A stretch of 64,000 bases of DNA from Flabesymbios commensalis (Eukaryota; Annelida; Polychaeta; Terebellida; Flabelligeridae), in the NCBI GenBank assembly GCA_964017125.1, contig OZ024916.1, forward strand, positions 2,980,817 to 3,044,816. Reading direction: 5' to 3'. Positions within the stretch are counted from its first letter, which is position 1. Every line of letters begins with the position of its first letter. Below are positions 43,950 through 54,764 of this stretch, piece by piece. The notes under the pieces are model-generated. The model saw nothing but the letters and a program-made list of their open reading frames with translations, was not told the DNA's origin and ran no database searches. The position numbers and the translations under genes are program-made.

Positions 43950-44044
43950 TTTTCAGTGCGGAGATCGCCTTTAGATGTCATAATCTGACGTCCATGGACG
44001 TCAGATTATGACGTCTAAAGGCGATCTCCGCACTGAAAATGTTA
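43950..44044. mobile_element. Family A core alone, near-perfect palindrome
   Basis: CATTTTCAGTGCGGAGATCG and CGATCTCCGCACTGAAAATG are exact partners. The arms of roughly 47 bp meet at GACGTCCATGGACGTC with a single mismatch. The usual 150-bp body is absent, so the core can exist by itself. Confidence 0.85.
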
Positions 44045-44164
44045 TGATAGAGGAAGTGTGTTACATTTGAAAAAAAGATCACATGGCGTTAGTTTCAATT
44101 TAATATTGTGAAATGATTTTTCACGTTCCAGGTGGAACTTTTAAAATTCTATTTGGACTGTAGA

Positions 44165-44275
44165 CAATATAATGGCCGTAGACCCATAACATAGGTATTC
44201 AAATGAAGCAGAAAGAGTCAAGACATTCATTTGTTCTCTTGGTTATAAAAAATATTCCAGCGATTAAAGGTTTAG
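44165..44275 (-). mobile_element. Family A body alone
   Basis: AATGGCCGTAGACCCATAAC, AAATGAAGCAGAAAGAGTCA and ATATTCCAGCGATTAAAGG, without a core. It may be the other half of the element whose core lies at 43950-44044. Confidence 0.7.
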
Positions 44276-44283
44276 GCCAATAT

Positions 44284-44392
44284 ATAGTGTTTGTTGGATA
44301 GCTTACATGGCTGGTTAAATGTCGGACCACCATCTGCGATGCTGGCCCAACATTCAGCCAGCATTAGGCCAGCGTTTCCTGATTGCCGTCAG
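44284..44392. mobile_element. Foldback F copy
   Basis: ATGGCTGGTTAAATGTCGGA with ACATTCAGCCAGCATTAGG around CCACCATCTGCGATGCTGGC. Terminal arms are short. Confidence 0.7.
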
Positions 44393-44621
44393 ATGACCAG
44401 CGGGACATTTCTCCGGGGAGTTCGAGACGCCCCCTTAGTTTGCCAATTAAGTTTAATTAAATGTCAGACCTGTCTAATTAGCGCAGGCACATTCTGTGTC
44501 TGTGTGGTGGTGTGTGGTGAGTGACCTAAGTGACCGTGCCCATGGCGACATAAACCATCTAGTCACCAGATGCTTAAAAAGAATATTATCCCAGCTTTCT
44601 CTTCGTTCCATTATACAAGGT

Positions 44622-44945
44622 TTAAAATACACCTGTGACGTCAGTCTATTGTCCAAACAGTAGATTCGGATCTACGAATCTAAAGATATTTATAATACTG
44701 ACCAGGTCGGGCACAATATACGGGTTTAACCGCGAAGCTGCATGGCTAATATAGTTTCTGGTTTACCATACTGACAAAATTAACGAAATTGCGTTTTTCT
44801 ATATAAAATTTAGGAACTCATGTACTTATTTCGTGTATTTTAAGTCGAAGAAAGAGCTCAATTACAATAGATTCGTAGATCCGAATATACTCGGCGCCTC
44901 GCGCCTCGTACATTCAGATCTATGAATCTATCAAATTTCGTCCTT
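44622..44945 (+). mobile_element. Element H copy 2
   Basis: TTTAAAATACACCTGTGACG start. Terminal hairpin AGATTCGTAGATCCGAATAT facing ACATTCAGATCTATGAATCT around CGGCGCCTCGCGCC. Confidence 0.8.
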
Positions 44946-45051
44946 TCTCCTTCACAAAATGCTCTTAACTTTTGATGAGATGGAAATCATAAAAGTAAAT
45001 TTTTGTGTATGTTTTTGATTTCCAGTAGAGCCAATGGGAATTAAAAAAGTT

Positions 45052-45220
45052 AACCCTCACAGCGCGGGGATCGACTTTAGTCGTCAGAATCTGACGTCTG
45101 TAGACGTCAGATTCTGACGTCTAAAGTTAATCCACGCACTGTAAGAATAAACATAATTCTAATGGCCGTAGACACATAACATAGTTATTCAAATGAATCA
45201 GAAAGAGCCAACTAAGACGA
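45052..45220 (-). mobile_element. MITE family A, right end lost
   Basis: AACCCTCACAGCGCGGGGAT start. Core AATCTGACGTCTGTAGACGT is a long clean palindrome. The body ends at GAGCCAACTAAGAC, joined directly to a C element. Confidence 0.8.
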
Positions 45221-45428
45221 CTATAGTCTTTTTTAATCTGTTTTATTAACATATTAAATCACTAATAATATTAGGAATGAAACGTGTCTTTAAATATTTT
45301 GTCTTAAATTAAACATATATGATTAATTTCCACCTACTTGGGGTTATGGGTCGCGGTAGCGAGACAATATAACTCCAACTGGGTAGAAAAGTAAATTATT
45401 TAACTTACCGCTTTAACATGTTTAGGGT
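45221..45428 (+). mobile_element. MITE family C copy
   Basis: GACTATAGTCTTTTTTAATC, then AAATCACTAATAATATTAGG. Hairpin CACCTACTTGGGGTTATGGG...ATAACTCCAACTGGGTAG: the family's TTGAAGTTGTG arm has changed, yet the two arms still match each other. Confidence 0.75.
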
Positions 45429-45900
45429 TATATAGCAGACTGTTGAAATGTTCGTCAGAGTTTTTCATATATCTTAAGTTGGAATTTCTAGCAAATTTCA
45501 GTTTCAAATGGATAAAAATCACTTACATTTGGAAAAATAGACATTTTTACAATTGATTAGCTGAGAGCATCTATCACAAAATATGTTATCGAATACAGTG
45601 TGATTTTATTTGCTTTAAAATGGTCCTGTGAACTGGTTGTTATTATTTTTCATGATTTCAAGCTGGAGTTGTTAAAGCAATTTTCAGCTTCAAATGACGA
45701 AACAGGCTCCTATTTGGACAAAATCTTTTACAAATTGAATTTTTTTAACTACTGAACATTCATCAGAAAAGTATGTTATCAGTTTCAATGTATTTTATTT
45801 ATACCTATATATATAAACTATATATATATATTATATTATACCTATACGGGTTCAAACACGTTTCAAACTAATAAAAGACAATTGGTATTGTATATTATTC
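45429..45900 (+). mobile_element. Family E remnants, two hairpins
   Basis: Hairpins at about 45470-45520 (TTAAGTTGGAATTTCTAGCA) and 45648-45705 (CAAGCTGGAGTTGTTAAAGC, then TTCAGCTTCAAATGACG) suggest two overlapping E copies. An AT-rich TATATATAAACTATATATAT stretch follows. Confidence 0.55.
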
Positions 45901-46100
45901 GGCCCTAGCATCACAGGGGTTGTTAATATTGTATTTTATGCGGTCCTAGCAGCACAAGGGTTGTTAATATTGCATATTATCCGGCCCTAGCAGTACAAGG
46001 GTTGTTGATATTGTATATTATCCGGCCCTAGCAGCACAAGGGTTGTTGATATTGTATATTATACGGTCTTAGCATCACAATGGTTCACAAGAAGAGAATC
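45901..46100. repeat. 41-bp minisatellite made from an E terminus
   Basis: Units start at 45901, 45942, 45983, 46024 and 46065. Each is GGCCCTAGCAGCACAAGGG followed by TTGTTGATATTGTATATTAT. The first part equals the right end of E elements (CCTAGCAGCACAAGGGTTAA at 41908). Confidence 0.88.
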
Positions 46101-46197
46101 ACGGCAGATTGTTCTGACCCCTATGATCTACACGTCCCTGTCATCAACCTCCGGGATGTAAAACACCTTATAAGCCCAAGAACCCAATAACGACCTG

Positions 46198-46293
46198 CTT
46201 AGCAAGCACGAGATGTTGATCCAATATTGTTTTATTGCCGGGCAGTTGTCTGCCCGGCAATAAAACAATATTGAGTCAACGTCTCGTTGACCA
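46198..46293. mobile_element. Foldback F with perfect 24-bp inner arms
   Basis: 46222-46245 and 46250-46273 are exact partners around TTGT. The inner sequence (TTTTATTGCCGGGCAG) is not found in other F copies. The open frames here are incidental. Confidence 0.88.
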
Positions 46294-47189
46294 AGTAAGA
46301 AGATCAAGAATAATACATTTATTGGAAAAAAGATACAATAGATTGGAGATCCTCGCAAAAATTTACATAAATCGCTGTCGCGATATGGCCACCCTCAAAT
46401 TAGTACACCATTGTAAGTATAAATAATTTTGTGGCATACCGGTATACATTTTAAAGCTGCACTAGAAAAATACACGACATAGATATAAGAAAAAAACAAT
46501 AAGCACATTAATATTGTTAATGTATATCAAGTTTAAAGACAGCCAAACAAAAAAGCTAAATTCAGATAAAAAATATATATTGAGGTTAACGAATTATGAT
46601 AATTAGAGAATAGCAAAATAAGTAGAATAGAGTATATAAATGCAAATACAGTGACCAGTCGATGATTGTATGCGTACTCTAAAATTGAATTGCTTAAATT
46701 TAAAATATATTAAGAAGTAAGGAGTTACTGCTTGATTAACACGGCAGATGAAATAAAATAAATTAAATATAATAGAAATAACTTTTTGGGGGATATGAGA
46801 ATATCACAGTACGATGTGGGATGGCTTACATTTTAAGATTGATTCCATGATCGCTTTATATTCAAATTGACCTTCAGAGAGATTAATATCAGCTGCGGTC
46901 ATCTGATATTTGGAGGCAAATGCCAATTTAATAGCTCAGTTAATTTGAATCATATATATGACTCGGTATACAGTAACTAAGCATAATAAGATAATCCACT
47001 AAAAATCCTAAATTATGTTATTAAATTATTAAAGTTTGCAGCTGGGCTTGAATTTAGCGATCAGCGGGATGTCGCAACTTGGTTTTGCTTCTTAGTTCCA
47101 TTTTTATAAATAAAAGTGGGACCTCGGCCCACACAGCCATTTGCACCAACATCAGAGGTCTGATATTTTTAAAATATGTTTTTAATCGA
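46294..47189. other. Intergenic, nothing recognised
   Basis: AT-rich, low complexity in places (AATATATATTGAGG, many AAATAAA). No gene or family match. Confidence 0.4.
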
Positions 47190-47358
47190 GCCTGAATTTA
47201 CCATTGTCATCACTGGAAGTGGGTGATAAATTCCTATGTATTCGTAAAACAGTTTCATCAAAATTTGCCTTTTAAAACCCGTACTTGCAGGAAAATAAAT
47301 TTTGTTTTCAATAATGTAAAATGATGCTTTAATGCATCGTGAGGGTTTGAAGGGTCAA
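47190..47358 (-). mobile_element. MITE family D, hairpin deleted
   Basis: GAGCCTGAATTTACCATTGT runs directly into CACTGGAAGTGGGTGATAAA, skipping the hairpin. Then CGTACTTGCAGGAAAATAAA and ATGCATCGTGAGGG. Confidence 0.75.
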
Positions 47359-47404
47359 TTATAAACAACAGCTCATGAGAAGGCTGTCGAATCCCGGAAC
47401 TAAA

Positions 47405-47466
47405 CTGGAACACAGTGATCTACTGTTGGATTAACGTTGGGCCACCGTCTGCTACGCTGACCCAAC
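47405..47466. repeat. Foldback F left half
   Basis: TGGATTAACGTTGGGCCACC and GTCTGCTACGCTGACCCAAC, ending where the retroposon's CAGACAGACAG tail begins. Confidence 0.65.
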
Positions 47467-47890
47467 AGACAGACAGACAGATATTTTATTGACAGAAAGA
47501 AAGTCAATCCAGACTTATTTGTCATAGAAATAGAGATATGTACATGTATATACAACATTGTTAATTTGTTAAAATCATATGACAATATACATAGTATGAC
47601 ATACATAACTAAAATCATGTTAACTGGCATTGCCATAAGAAACACTGGGTATATACTTAAAATAAGATTGGAAGTCATTGCCAGGGTAACATAAGGTCTA
47701 TCATTTTGTTTCCCGCACCAAAACCAGAGATAAAATAGCTACTACGTATGACATACTAATTATATATATAGTAGCAGAAAAGACACTCTGGAAAGCGTAG
47801 AAACCTAGAATATATACAAGTGCATAATTATGCTACAGTAATTTGAGAATGTATTAAGACAATGTTACACGTCTTAATAACACGAAAATT
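47463..47890 (-). mobile_element. TCTG-tailed retroposon, reverse copy
   Basis: The reverse strand ends in CAATAAAATATCTGTCTGTC. It shares CTAGGTTTCTACGCTTTCC and the TTTTGGTGCGGGAAAC region with 1840-2243 and is slightly longer. Inserted at, or replacing, the middle of a foldback F. Confidence 0.7.
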
Positions 47891-47918
47891 ACACGATATT
47901 TTTAAAAATCAACATTAA

Positions 47919-48143
47919 CCCCTATTTAAGCGCCAGACAGGACTATAGTCGTTCTAAATCAATTTTATTAGTCGATAAAATGAATGACGTCGGGAATGAA
48001 ATGAGTGTTTAAACATAAAGATTTGCAAATATTTAGTCTCAAATTAAGCAAATATAAATAATTTTCACCCATTTGAAGTTGTGGGTCGCGGTAGCGAGAC
48101 ACTACTTCAAATAGGTGGAAATTTAAATGATTTAATTGAGCGC
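47919..48143 (+). mobile_element. MITE family C copy
   Basis: TTAACCCCTATTTAAGCG start, GGACTATAGTCGTTCTAAAT. Hairpin CCCATTTGAAGTTGTGGG...ACTACTTCAAATAGGTG with tip TCGCGGTAGCGA. End GAGCGCTTTTACC. Confidence 0.8.
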
Positions 48144-48145
48144 TT

Positions 48146-48369
48146 TTACCTTTACATTGCGGGGTTCGACTGTAGACATCAGATTCTGACGACTAAAGTC
48201 GATCCACGCACTGTAAGAATCAACATATTTATAATGGACATAGACCCATTACATATGTATTTAAATGAAGCGAAAAGAGCTAACTAAAACATTTTTTAAG
48301 AATTTAAATTAAAAAAAACATTTGGTCCCCATGATTTTTGAAAAAAAATATTTTAGCCCTTTAAGGGTT
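48146..48369 (-). mobile_element. MITE family A copy
   Basis: CTTTACATTGCGGGGTTCGA start, reduced core AGACATCAGATTCTGACGAC, body ATGGACATAGACCCATTACA, end TTTTAGCCCTTTAAGGG. Confidence 0.78.
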
Positions 48370-49404
48370 AGAGTTAAGCCGGCATTGGTTCTAATGGGAA
48401 GTTCAAGGAAGTGGATCTGTTTAGTGGTGACAGCCTGATTTTGATGTAGCACGGCATGCTGGTGACCAGGATGGTGAATCTGATGATAGTCTTCTACTTC
48501 CCTGTCCTAAACCCAGCTAGATAGAGGAAGTAGAAGTAGTAGTAAACTATTACTTCACGTCACTTTTCGGCACAAATGTTCATTCATAAGTGATATTGTA
48601 TTACGATAAAAACGTTGCAGTCAATTGATGAGATGAATGATATAGATATAGATCATATAGATAAAAGATCTATATGAAACGTTTTTTTATTGAAAATTAT
48701 TCAAATAACTGTAATTTGGTCAATTGTTTTGTTTGCTCACATGTGTAGTTTTATGTACTATGAACACACTAGAGCTAATTAGCTACATTTGCTGTAATGT
48801 ACTTTTCTTAAGTCAATTATTTCTATACATATATATATATATATATATTATTTTTTTAGGTGGCTTCTACGCTAGCGACCTAAAGTCTATGTAGAAGTCT
48901 CCTGGTTTTCTGCATTTTTTGTTTTTTTTGTTGTTTTGTTGTTTCTTTGTATGATGTAGAAAATCGAATAAATTTGTCTGAGTCTGATATAGAGATGATG
49001 ATGTGAGGGTGAGGGAGATATGGCATGGTGGGTTATTTAGTGTTTTCCTTTGCTGGATAGATAAAGTGAGTCTGAAAATGCTGAGCCCAACCAGTGCAAA
49101 ACCACATATGTACCTTCAATGGCTTTATAGGATAATATGAGCTGGTACGTGGTCTACTGCTCGCGAACAGTGGACTGGCACCAGCTGATTGCTTCTATAT
49201 TTTTAAAAGAACATATCAAACACATTATTTGATTTTACAGAAATAACAGGCTTTGTGATTGTATTATATGTCATCTGCGTGGAGTCAGCATTGGTAAAGA
49301 ACATATCATACACATTATTTGACTGATTTCACAGATATGACATGCTTTGTGATTGTGTATATATACATCCGCGTGGCCTTAAAACACATTTTTAAACCAT
49401 CTAC
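48370..49404. other. Intergenic with a possible retroposon 3' end
   Basis: 48827-48850 is an AT repeat. 48855-48990 (GGTGGCTTCTACGCTAGCGA, a T/GTTTT-rich run, then AATCGAATAAATTTGTCTGA) looks like a retroposon 3' end but has no partner here. TTCACGTCACTTTTCGGCAC at 48550 also occurs near 36832. Two 65-bp related segments with GAACATATCA.ACACATTATT lie at 49205-49330. Confidence 0.4.
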
Positions 49405-49848
49405 GGGCTAAGAAAGACTATAATAATTTTCAATTAATTTTATTAGCAGGTAAAGCCTAAATTTACCATTGTCACCATCATCCACTACACACTATCGCAA
49501 TTCTCGACTTGTAGTGGATGATGATGATTTGATGTGGGTAAAAAATTAAAGAAAATTGCCATGTATTGGTAAACTAGTTACATGGAAATTTTCGTTCTAA
49601 AACCGTTGATTGTAGGAAAATTAGGTCTGTTTTCAGGGATATAAAATGATGCTTTAATGCATCGTGAGGGCTTAAAGGGTTAAAATTAAAAAAACATAGC
49701 ACGTAAAAGGTTGATCTCATTTTAATTAAAATTTGAGATCCAAACATTTGCAAATCATGATTCCTAAAGACCCATTTCATTCCGAATATCAGTTATCGAC
49801 TAATAAAACAGATTAAAAACGCTTACAGACGCGCCTAAAGGTTTAAGG
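49405..49848. mobile_element. Family C pieces around a D element
   Basis: A left piece GACTATAATAATTTTCAATT runs to TTATTAGCAGG. After the D element, GAGATCCAAACATTTGCAAA and GACTAATAAAACAGATTAAA follow in reverse orientation, ending CCTAAAGGTTTAA. It may be two C copies or one rearranged copy. Confidence 0.55.
49452..49683 (-). mobile_element. MITE family D, one stem arm damaged
   Basis: AAAGCCTAAATTTACCATTG start. The left stem is shortened to CATCCACTACACACTATCGC, while the right stem TTCTCGACTTGTAGTGGATG is intact. End GAGGGCTTAAAGGG at TTAA 49680-49683. Confidence 0.8.
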
Positions 49849-49854
49849 TGCCCT

Positions 49855-50000
49855 GCAAATGTGAGTTGATTCTACTATTCAATAAATGTTAAATTTGGTA
49901 GAAGTTTCTATTAGATATATAGTAATGTTCTCCTATAGATACTTCATATGAAAGTGGAAATTACAATTTCCAGTTTCAAATGAAGAAATCATACTAATAT
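49855..50000. mobile_element. Family E hairpin, worn
   Basis: ACTTCATATGAAAGTGGAAA and TTTCCAGTTTCAAATGAAG flank ATTACAA. Confidence 0.45.
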
Positions 50001-50477
50001 CGAGTGAATATCAAATGAATCAAAACCAAATGAATACCAACATATTAACAGGATGATAATTAATGGCTTAATCCAATACACCACAATATTTTTGTCGTCA
50101 TTAACACATTACTTAATTAGCACATTATCATTATTATGACGATTATTGACGTCATATTTATTAACCAGGTTGACCCAGTCTGTACCCTTGGGTAATTTAG
50201 CCAGTTGACACAGTTTGTACCCTCGGGTAATTTACTGCAGGTCGCCACCGGAAGCTGCGCTGCTCCACGTGACTCCTTCAGCCAATCACTGCCCTCGTTC
50301 CATCAGCTTATCAGGACGGGATCCATTTTCAGGAAATTAACCGGAGCACCCTTTCTGTTCCACAATCTACTTTAAATGAGCTAAACCATTTTAATTTAGG
50401 TGCATTTTGGTATTAATATAATTTAATCTATGATCGTTATGTTCGAAAATCTAAAAGAGAAATCGTATTTTTCCTTG
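50001..50477. other. Intergenic, one GC-richer patch
   Basis: 50165-50235 has a direct duplication of TTTGTACCCTCGGGTAATTT-like sequence. 50240-50340 is GC-richer and unique. No gene. Confidence 0.4.
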
Positions 50478-50655
50478 AGTGTGTATTCTGACGTCTGAAG
50501 TCGATCCCCGCACTAAAAGAATTAAACAGTAAGGGCATAGACCCATAACATACAAAAAACGCGGAAAGAGCTAACTGAGACATTTATGTTGATTTCAAAT
50601 CGAAAATAACCCTTTGGTCTCTTGGTTTATTTAAATATATTTCAGCGCTTTAAGG
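50478..50655 (-). mobile_element. MITE family A, left half of core lost
   Basis: Starts within the core at TATTCTGACGTCTGAAGTCG. Body GCATAGACCCATAACATAC, end TTTCAGCGCTTTAAGG. Confidence 0.75.
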
Positions 50656-50656
50656 T

Positions 50657-50860
50657 TCAAGCCTAAATTTACTACTGAACATTTCATTTACTACAAGGCT
50701 AGAATTTCGGCTGCAATTCTCAACTTGTAGTAAATTAGATGACTTGAATTGGGGACAAATTAAAGAAAATCATAATGGTATTGTTAAAATGTTTCTTGAA
50801 AATGGTCATTTCAAAATCTTTAGGTTGAGAAAAATTGGCTAGTTTTTGGGAATGCAAAAT
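50657..50860 (-). mobile_element. MITE family D, diverged
   Basis: TTCAAGCCTAAATTTACTAC start. Hairpin TTTACTACAAGGCTAGAATT facing AATTCTCAACTTGTAGTAAA: the usual CATCCACTACAAG stem has changed to ATTTACTACAAG in both arms together. Tip AATTTCGGCTGCAATT. Confidence 0.7.
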
Positions 50861-50889
50861 ATGTGATGCCCGTATCCTGGTACAGGTTT

Positions 50890-50957
50890 CGATATATCGT
50901 AGGCTTCGGATTGGTCGAGATGGCCATCTCGACAAATCCGAAGCCTACGATATATCG
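50890..50957. repeat. 68-bp near-perfect palindrome
   Basis: CGATATATCGTAGGCTTCGG at the left is matched at the right end, and the centre is GTCGAGATGGCCATCTCGAC. There is one mismatch in 34 pairs and no loop. No second copy was seen. Confidence 0.93.
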
Positions 50958-51224
50958 TAGCTTGTACGAAAATACAGGCCCAGATGCCTGTTATGTATGT
51001 AGAACCTTCCTCTATACAACACTGATCTTTCAATAATATACATGTATGAGTGTATGAGGGTGAAATAACTATTAGACAAAATTGAAGTAATAAGATACTG
51101 TTTGCAGTGTGAGAGTTTCTGCCTCACTTAATCGCCTTGGAGTGCAAAGAGTCGCGTGAAACACTACTACTAACCTCTTGATCACCAGAGCTGTTTTTCG
51201 TTTTGACTCATGTATGCATTTTTG

Positions 51225-51330
51225 ACCAGTTTTGACCTTTGATCGGCAATTTTTTTAATTTAGTTTTTTACCCGCTTAAGGTTGTGTCTCGCTACCGCGA
51301 TCCACAATCTAAAGAGGGTAAAAATGCCAT
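51225..51330 (-). mobile_element. MITE C hairpin fragment
   Basis: TACCCGCTTAAGGTTGTGTC and ATCCACAATCTAAAGAGGGT with tip TCGCTACCGCGA. Confidence 0.6.
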
Positions 51331-52075
51331 GAATTTGTTTGAATCTAGAGCAGCCACAATTGCTTGCCACACACAAATTTCAATCTCAGAGGCAATCATT
51401 TTGTAAAGTATAAACTATTATCCAATCTATAGTACTTTGTCTATATGCTAATAACAACCAGTTACAGCTCAAACTGACACATTGCCCCCCCCCCCCCCCG
51501 CATGCACGCTATTGTATGGATAATTTTTAAATGTAGAGCTTAAATATAGAATTTCCATATTTATATTGCAATGTCAAAAAATTGATTTGTTTCTGTATCA
51601 TTGAAAGCAGAATTTAAAATTACATATTTGCTAATCTGTATATATCCTGTGTACAATGATATACCCTGTATTTTATTAAATGATAAAAAATGTGATATTA
51701 ATAATTAATTATAACTTATATATCGTGATTTGCGCACAAAAGGTTACGTTGCATTGATATATAAGGGGCCCCCCTTTCCCTCTACCAAATATTTTTTCTT
51801 GTCAGATCATCCATAAGACAAGTAGTTCTTTATATTGCCGCCAGAGGTGCTGGATACACGCTCGATTAGCAGCGCCCACTTTGAACATTACCTCTGAACA
51901 ATATTTGCCGTCAACACGGGGCCGCGCAATTAAAAGCGGGCTTTTTCTCTTGTTATTTGCTCTGGTGTAAGGTCACAGTTATTGTCGGTCTGCGTGATGC
52001 GGTCCACTGTGTGTACCACTCCGCCGGTAATATCCTGCTGGCGACCTCTCGTGGCCGCCGGGCATACTACTGTAA
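51331..52075. other. Intergenic with poly-C run and a GC-richer patch
   Basis: C run at 51486-51499. 51835-52060 is GC-richer and single-copy (CGCCAGAGGTGCTGGATAC and onward), without a supported frame. Confidence 0.4.
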
Positions 52076-52176
52076 AACAACCATTGTCTCAATGCTGGGT
52101 TACTGTTGGGCCAGCGTCGCAGACGGTGGGCCAACAGTAAACCAACATTGAACCTACGTCGCGTGGTTTCTGGGTA
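52076..52176. mobile_element. Foldback F copy
   Basis: CTCAATGCTGGGTTACTGTT faces AACAGTAAACCAACATTGA around GGGCCAGCGTCGCAGACGGT. Confidence 0.82.
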
Positions 52177-52211
52177 TCATTTATGGTTATATATTAGGGT
52201 ATCACACGTAA

Positions 52212-52322
52212 CCCAGCAGACACAAGACGTTGAAACAATGTGGGTTTTCCGTTGGTCCACCGTCTACGAGGTTGGACCAGCGTTAAACCAACATTCATTC
52301 CACGTCTTGTATCTGCTGGGAA
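52212..52322. mobile_element. Foldback F copy
   Basis: CAGCAGACACAAGACGTTGA and CCACGTCTTGTATCTGCTGG ends, with inner arms GGTCCACCGTC and GGACCAGCG. It lies only 35 bp from the previous F copy. Confidence 0.82.
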
Positions 52323-52417
52323 TGAGCAAGAAAATATATATTTTTAACCACAGTATGCACGTCCTAAGTAATAATTTGTCCTTAGATAAATCAAAGCCAA
52401 ATGCAGTAGCTGCTTAA

Positions 52418-52506
52418 CCATTTCAGTGTGGAGATCGACAGTAGACGTCATAATCTGATGTCTATATACTAGTATAGTAGATCCCCGCACTGGAAGAGTA
52501 AGCTAT
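52418..52506. mobile_element. Family A core, short
   Basis: CATTTCAGTGTGGAGATCGA and GTAGATCCCCGCACTGGAAG around a decayed TAGACGTCATAATCTGATGT. Confidence 0.7.
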
Positions 52507-52671
52507 TTATAATGATAAGCAAAAAATAACATATAAAAAACAATATTTTTAAACACAGTTTTCGCTAAGCACGTCTCATGCATGTATGAATATACCCTTT
52601 AATAAATCATAGATATGTACAAAAATTTTCACTTTCAAGCAAAGCCACGTGCAGTAACTGCGTGTACTGCA

Positions 52672-52873
52672 GAATCTGACGTATTTTGTCAGATTCTGAC
52701 GTCTATAGTCGATCCCCGCACTGAAAGAGAAAACTATTTATAAAGGCCGTAGATCGTAACATAGGTATTCAAATGAAGCAGAAAGAGCTAACTAAGACAT
52801 TTATGATGATTTAAAATTGAAAAAAAATTGGTCTGAATGGTTTATAAAATATATGAACACTTTAAGGTTTGAA
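52672..52873 (-). mobile_element. MITE family A copy
   Basis: Core AGAATCTGACGTATTTTGTC, then CCCCGCACTGAAAGAG, AAATGAAGCAGAAAGAGCTA and AATATATGAACACTTTAAGG. Confidence 0.75.
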
Positions 52874-53004
52874 GGGGATTCTGAAATAATTAATGAGGAT
52901 CGTGGAGACGATGTTAGTGACACCTGCTGGGACATATTGACCTGGTATTATACAGGATGATGGTATGTCTGCATACATCCCTGCTATATGCCATGTTTAA
53001 AATA

Positions 53005-53315
53005 AACCGGTGAAGTCAGTCTATTGTTAAAACAGTAGATTAGGATCTACGAATTCAATGTTATTTTAGGTCGGTCGCAGTATACAGGTTTTACCATACC
53101 ACTGTATAACTGCATAGCTAATGTTTCACTTTTGACCATGCCAACTAGGCCTATCAATCGTTTTCTAAATTTTGTCTTTCTCAAATCTTGAGATGTACCT
53201 ATTTCGTGTATTTTAAGTCCCAGAAAGAACTCAATTACAATAGATTCATAGATCCGAATATACTCGGCGCAGCGCGCCTCGTACATTCGGATCTACGAAT
53301 CTATCGAATCTCCTT
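53005..53315 (+). mobile_element. Element H copy 3
   Basis: TTTAAAATAAACCGGTGAAG start. Terminal hairpin AGATTCATAGATCCGAATAT facing ACATTCGGATCTACGAATCT around CGGCGCAGCGCGCC. Confidence 0.8.
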
Positions 53316-53434
53316 GACAAAAACAGAGGCTATAACACTCTTGGAACAATGCCCAAATATATTGTGGATGCTTCTGGAATGTACCCCGTGTACGTTCTAG
53401 GTTATAAATAAAGGACTTGAGTTCATGCATGTCA

Positions 53435-53560
53435 CGACCAATCTTAAAATTAGGATTGTCTTAAACTGTCTCCCATTATCATTAGAAAAGTGCAGATGCT
53501 AAAAGTTATTAGGCTCCTAAATTTTCCCATGGAAATGAGATAAATTAACCATAATTTTAG
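53435..53560. repeat. Repeat R, diverged
   Basis: AATCTTAAAATTAGGATTGT with TTTTCCCATGGAAATGAGAT and AACCATAATTTTAGGGG. Confidence 0.5.
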
Positions 53561-53665
53561 GGGTTAAAGCACAGAATTGCTATTTTTTCCGAAATCAGTG
53601 CTCTAGGAGTTAGAACAAAGAAGGTATGTTGTAGTCGACATCAGTGCTCTATGGGTGAATGATGA
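53561..53665. repeat. Isolated units related to the satellites
   Basis: GGGGTTAAAGCACAGAATTG, CAGTGCTCTAGGAG and then TTGTAGTCGACATCAGTGCT match the founder unit of the 51.5- and 81-bp satellites, about 20 kb away. Confidence 0.65.
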
Positions 53666-54650
53666 AGATAGTTGACGTTTAAGTGCTAATGAATCTGACA
53701 TAATTAATGATGAATATGGGGACGGTGCTAGTGACATGTGACATGGAGTGACATGTTGACACCACTGCCAGAATCTATACAGGAGTGGGGGTGTTGTATG
53801 TCTACAGGTATATCTGCCGTCATGACGGTGACGGTGTGTACTGTCTCTAGTGCCACCTCTCGCCTTACATATCATATAGGACCACACATAGCAATTATCA
53901 AAAATTTAATAAAAATTTAAAATATCTTGTTTAAAACAGAATATCTTAAATAAAAATATTATTCTTAAAACATAAAGGGACTAGTCCATCACCTAGTTTT
54001 GTCATGCTTGTCAAAAATTTGAAAATTCTCTTGTGCCTCAGCGGCTGCTAAACAATGCAAAATTAAGCTAAAGGTATTTATTTTGAGGTTTGTTCTGATC
54101 GCTTTGGCATCTGACCACATCAATTTTAGGGTAGTGATATAATCTGTTGTATCTATTGTCTAAGCTATCAGACCAATAGCATGAGTGTACAGCAGGGTCA
54201 GAGGTAAAAAAGTCCCACTGAGAATACATTACCGAACTTCGAGCTGTCATATCTTGAAAACGGTGCGTCTGAGACTAAAAAGAAGTGAAATTTTGGCCCA
54301 GTATAAAACAACTATATAGAGCATATAACAAGTATATAGCGCACAATCTCGGGCCTCTTGCATAATGCATGTAATGGTACAGTCAAGTCCCCCATTCACC
54401 TATAAGCTACAGTCTTAAGTTCAGTTTAATTTTGAAATTTTATCACATGTCAAATGGTCTAGCATTTTAAATTGTCATTAGAATTCGGTGGATCAAGCGT
54501 CCTGTTAATGCCAGGAACCCCGAGGGTGGTGGTCACTTTGCTCCTGACCCCCGGGTCACAAACCCTGACCCCGGGTGAGGGAGTGATGAGGGGGTGCTAC
54601 ACATCAGAGTGACCGGGGGTGCAGGCCAGCTGGGGTTCGACCCCAGGCGA
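53666..54650. other. Intergenic, nothing recognised; GC-rich end
   Basis: 53690-53860 resembles 52880-52975 (GATGAATATGGGGACGGTGC versus GAGGATCGTGGAGACGATGT, then GTGACATGTGACATGG-like). 54480-54650 is rich in GACCCCGGGTGAGGG-type sequence. No coding frame is supported. Confidence 0.4.
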
Positions 54651-54677
54651 GGGGTGCTAACCCCCACAGCACAGCGC

Positions 54678-54764
54678 ACTAGCCCAGCGCTGTGCCAATG
54701 TGTAGCCAGCTTTGCAGACGTTGGCTACACATAGGCGCAACGTTGGTTGTATGTTGCCTAGAAA
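54678..54764. mobile_element. Foldback F, rewritten arms
   Basis: CCAATGTGTAGCCAGC faces GTTGGCTACACATAGG around TTTGCAGAC. The family's CCCAACATTAAACC is replaced in both arms. Confidence 0.7.

Noticed and set aside
48855-48990. A host gene 3' end with AATAAA.
   Set aside because: No upstream coding sequence. The structure fits a retroposon end at least as well, so I described it only as a possibility.
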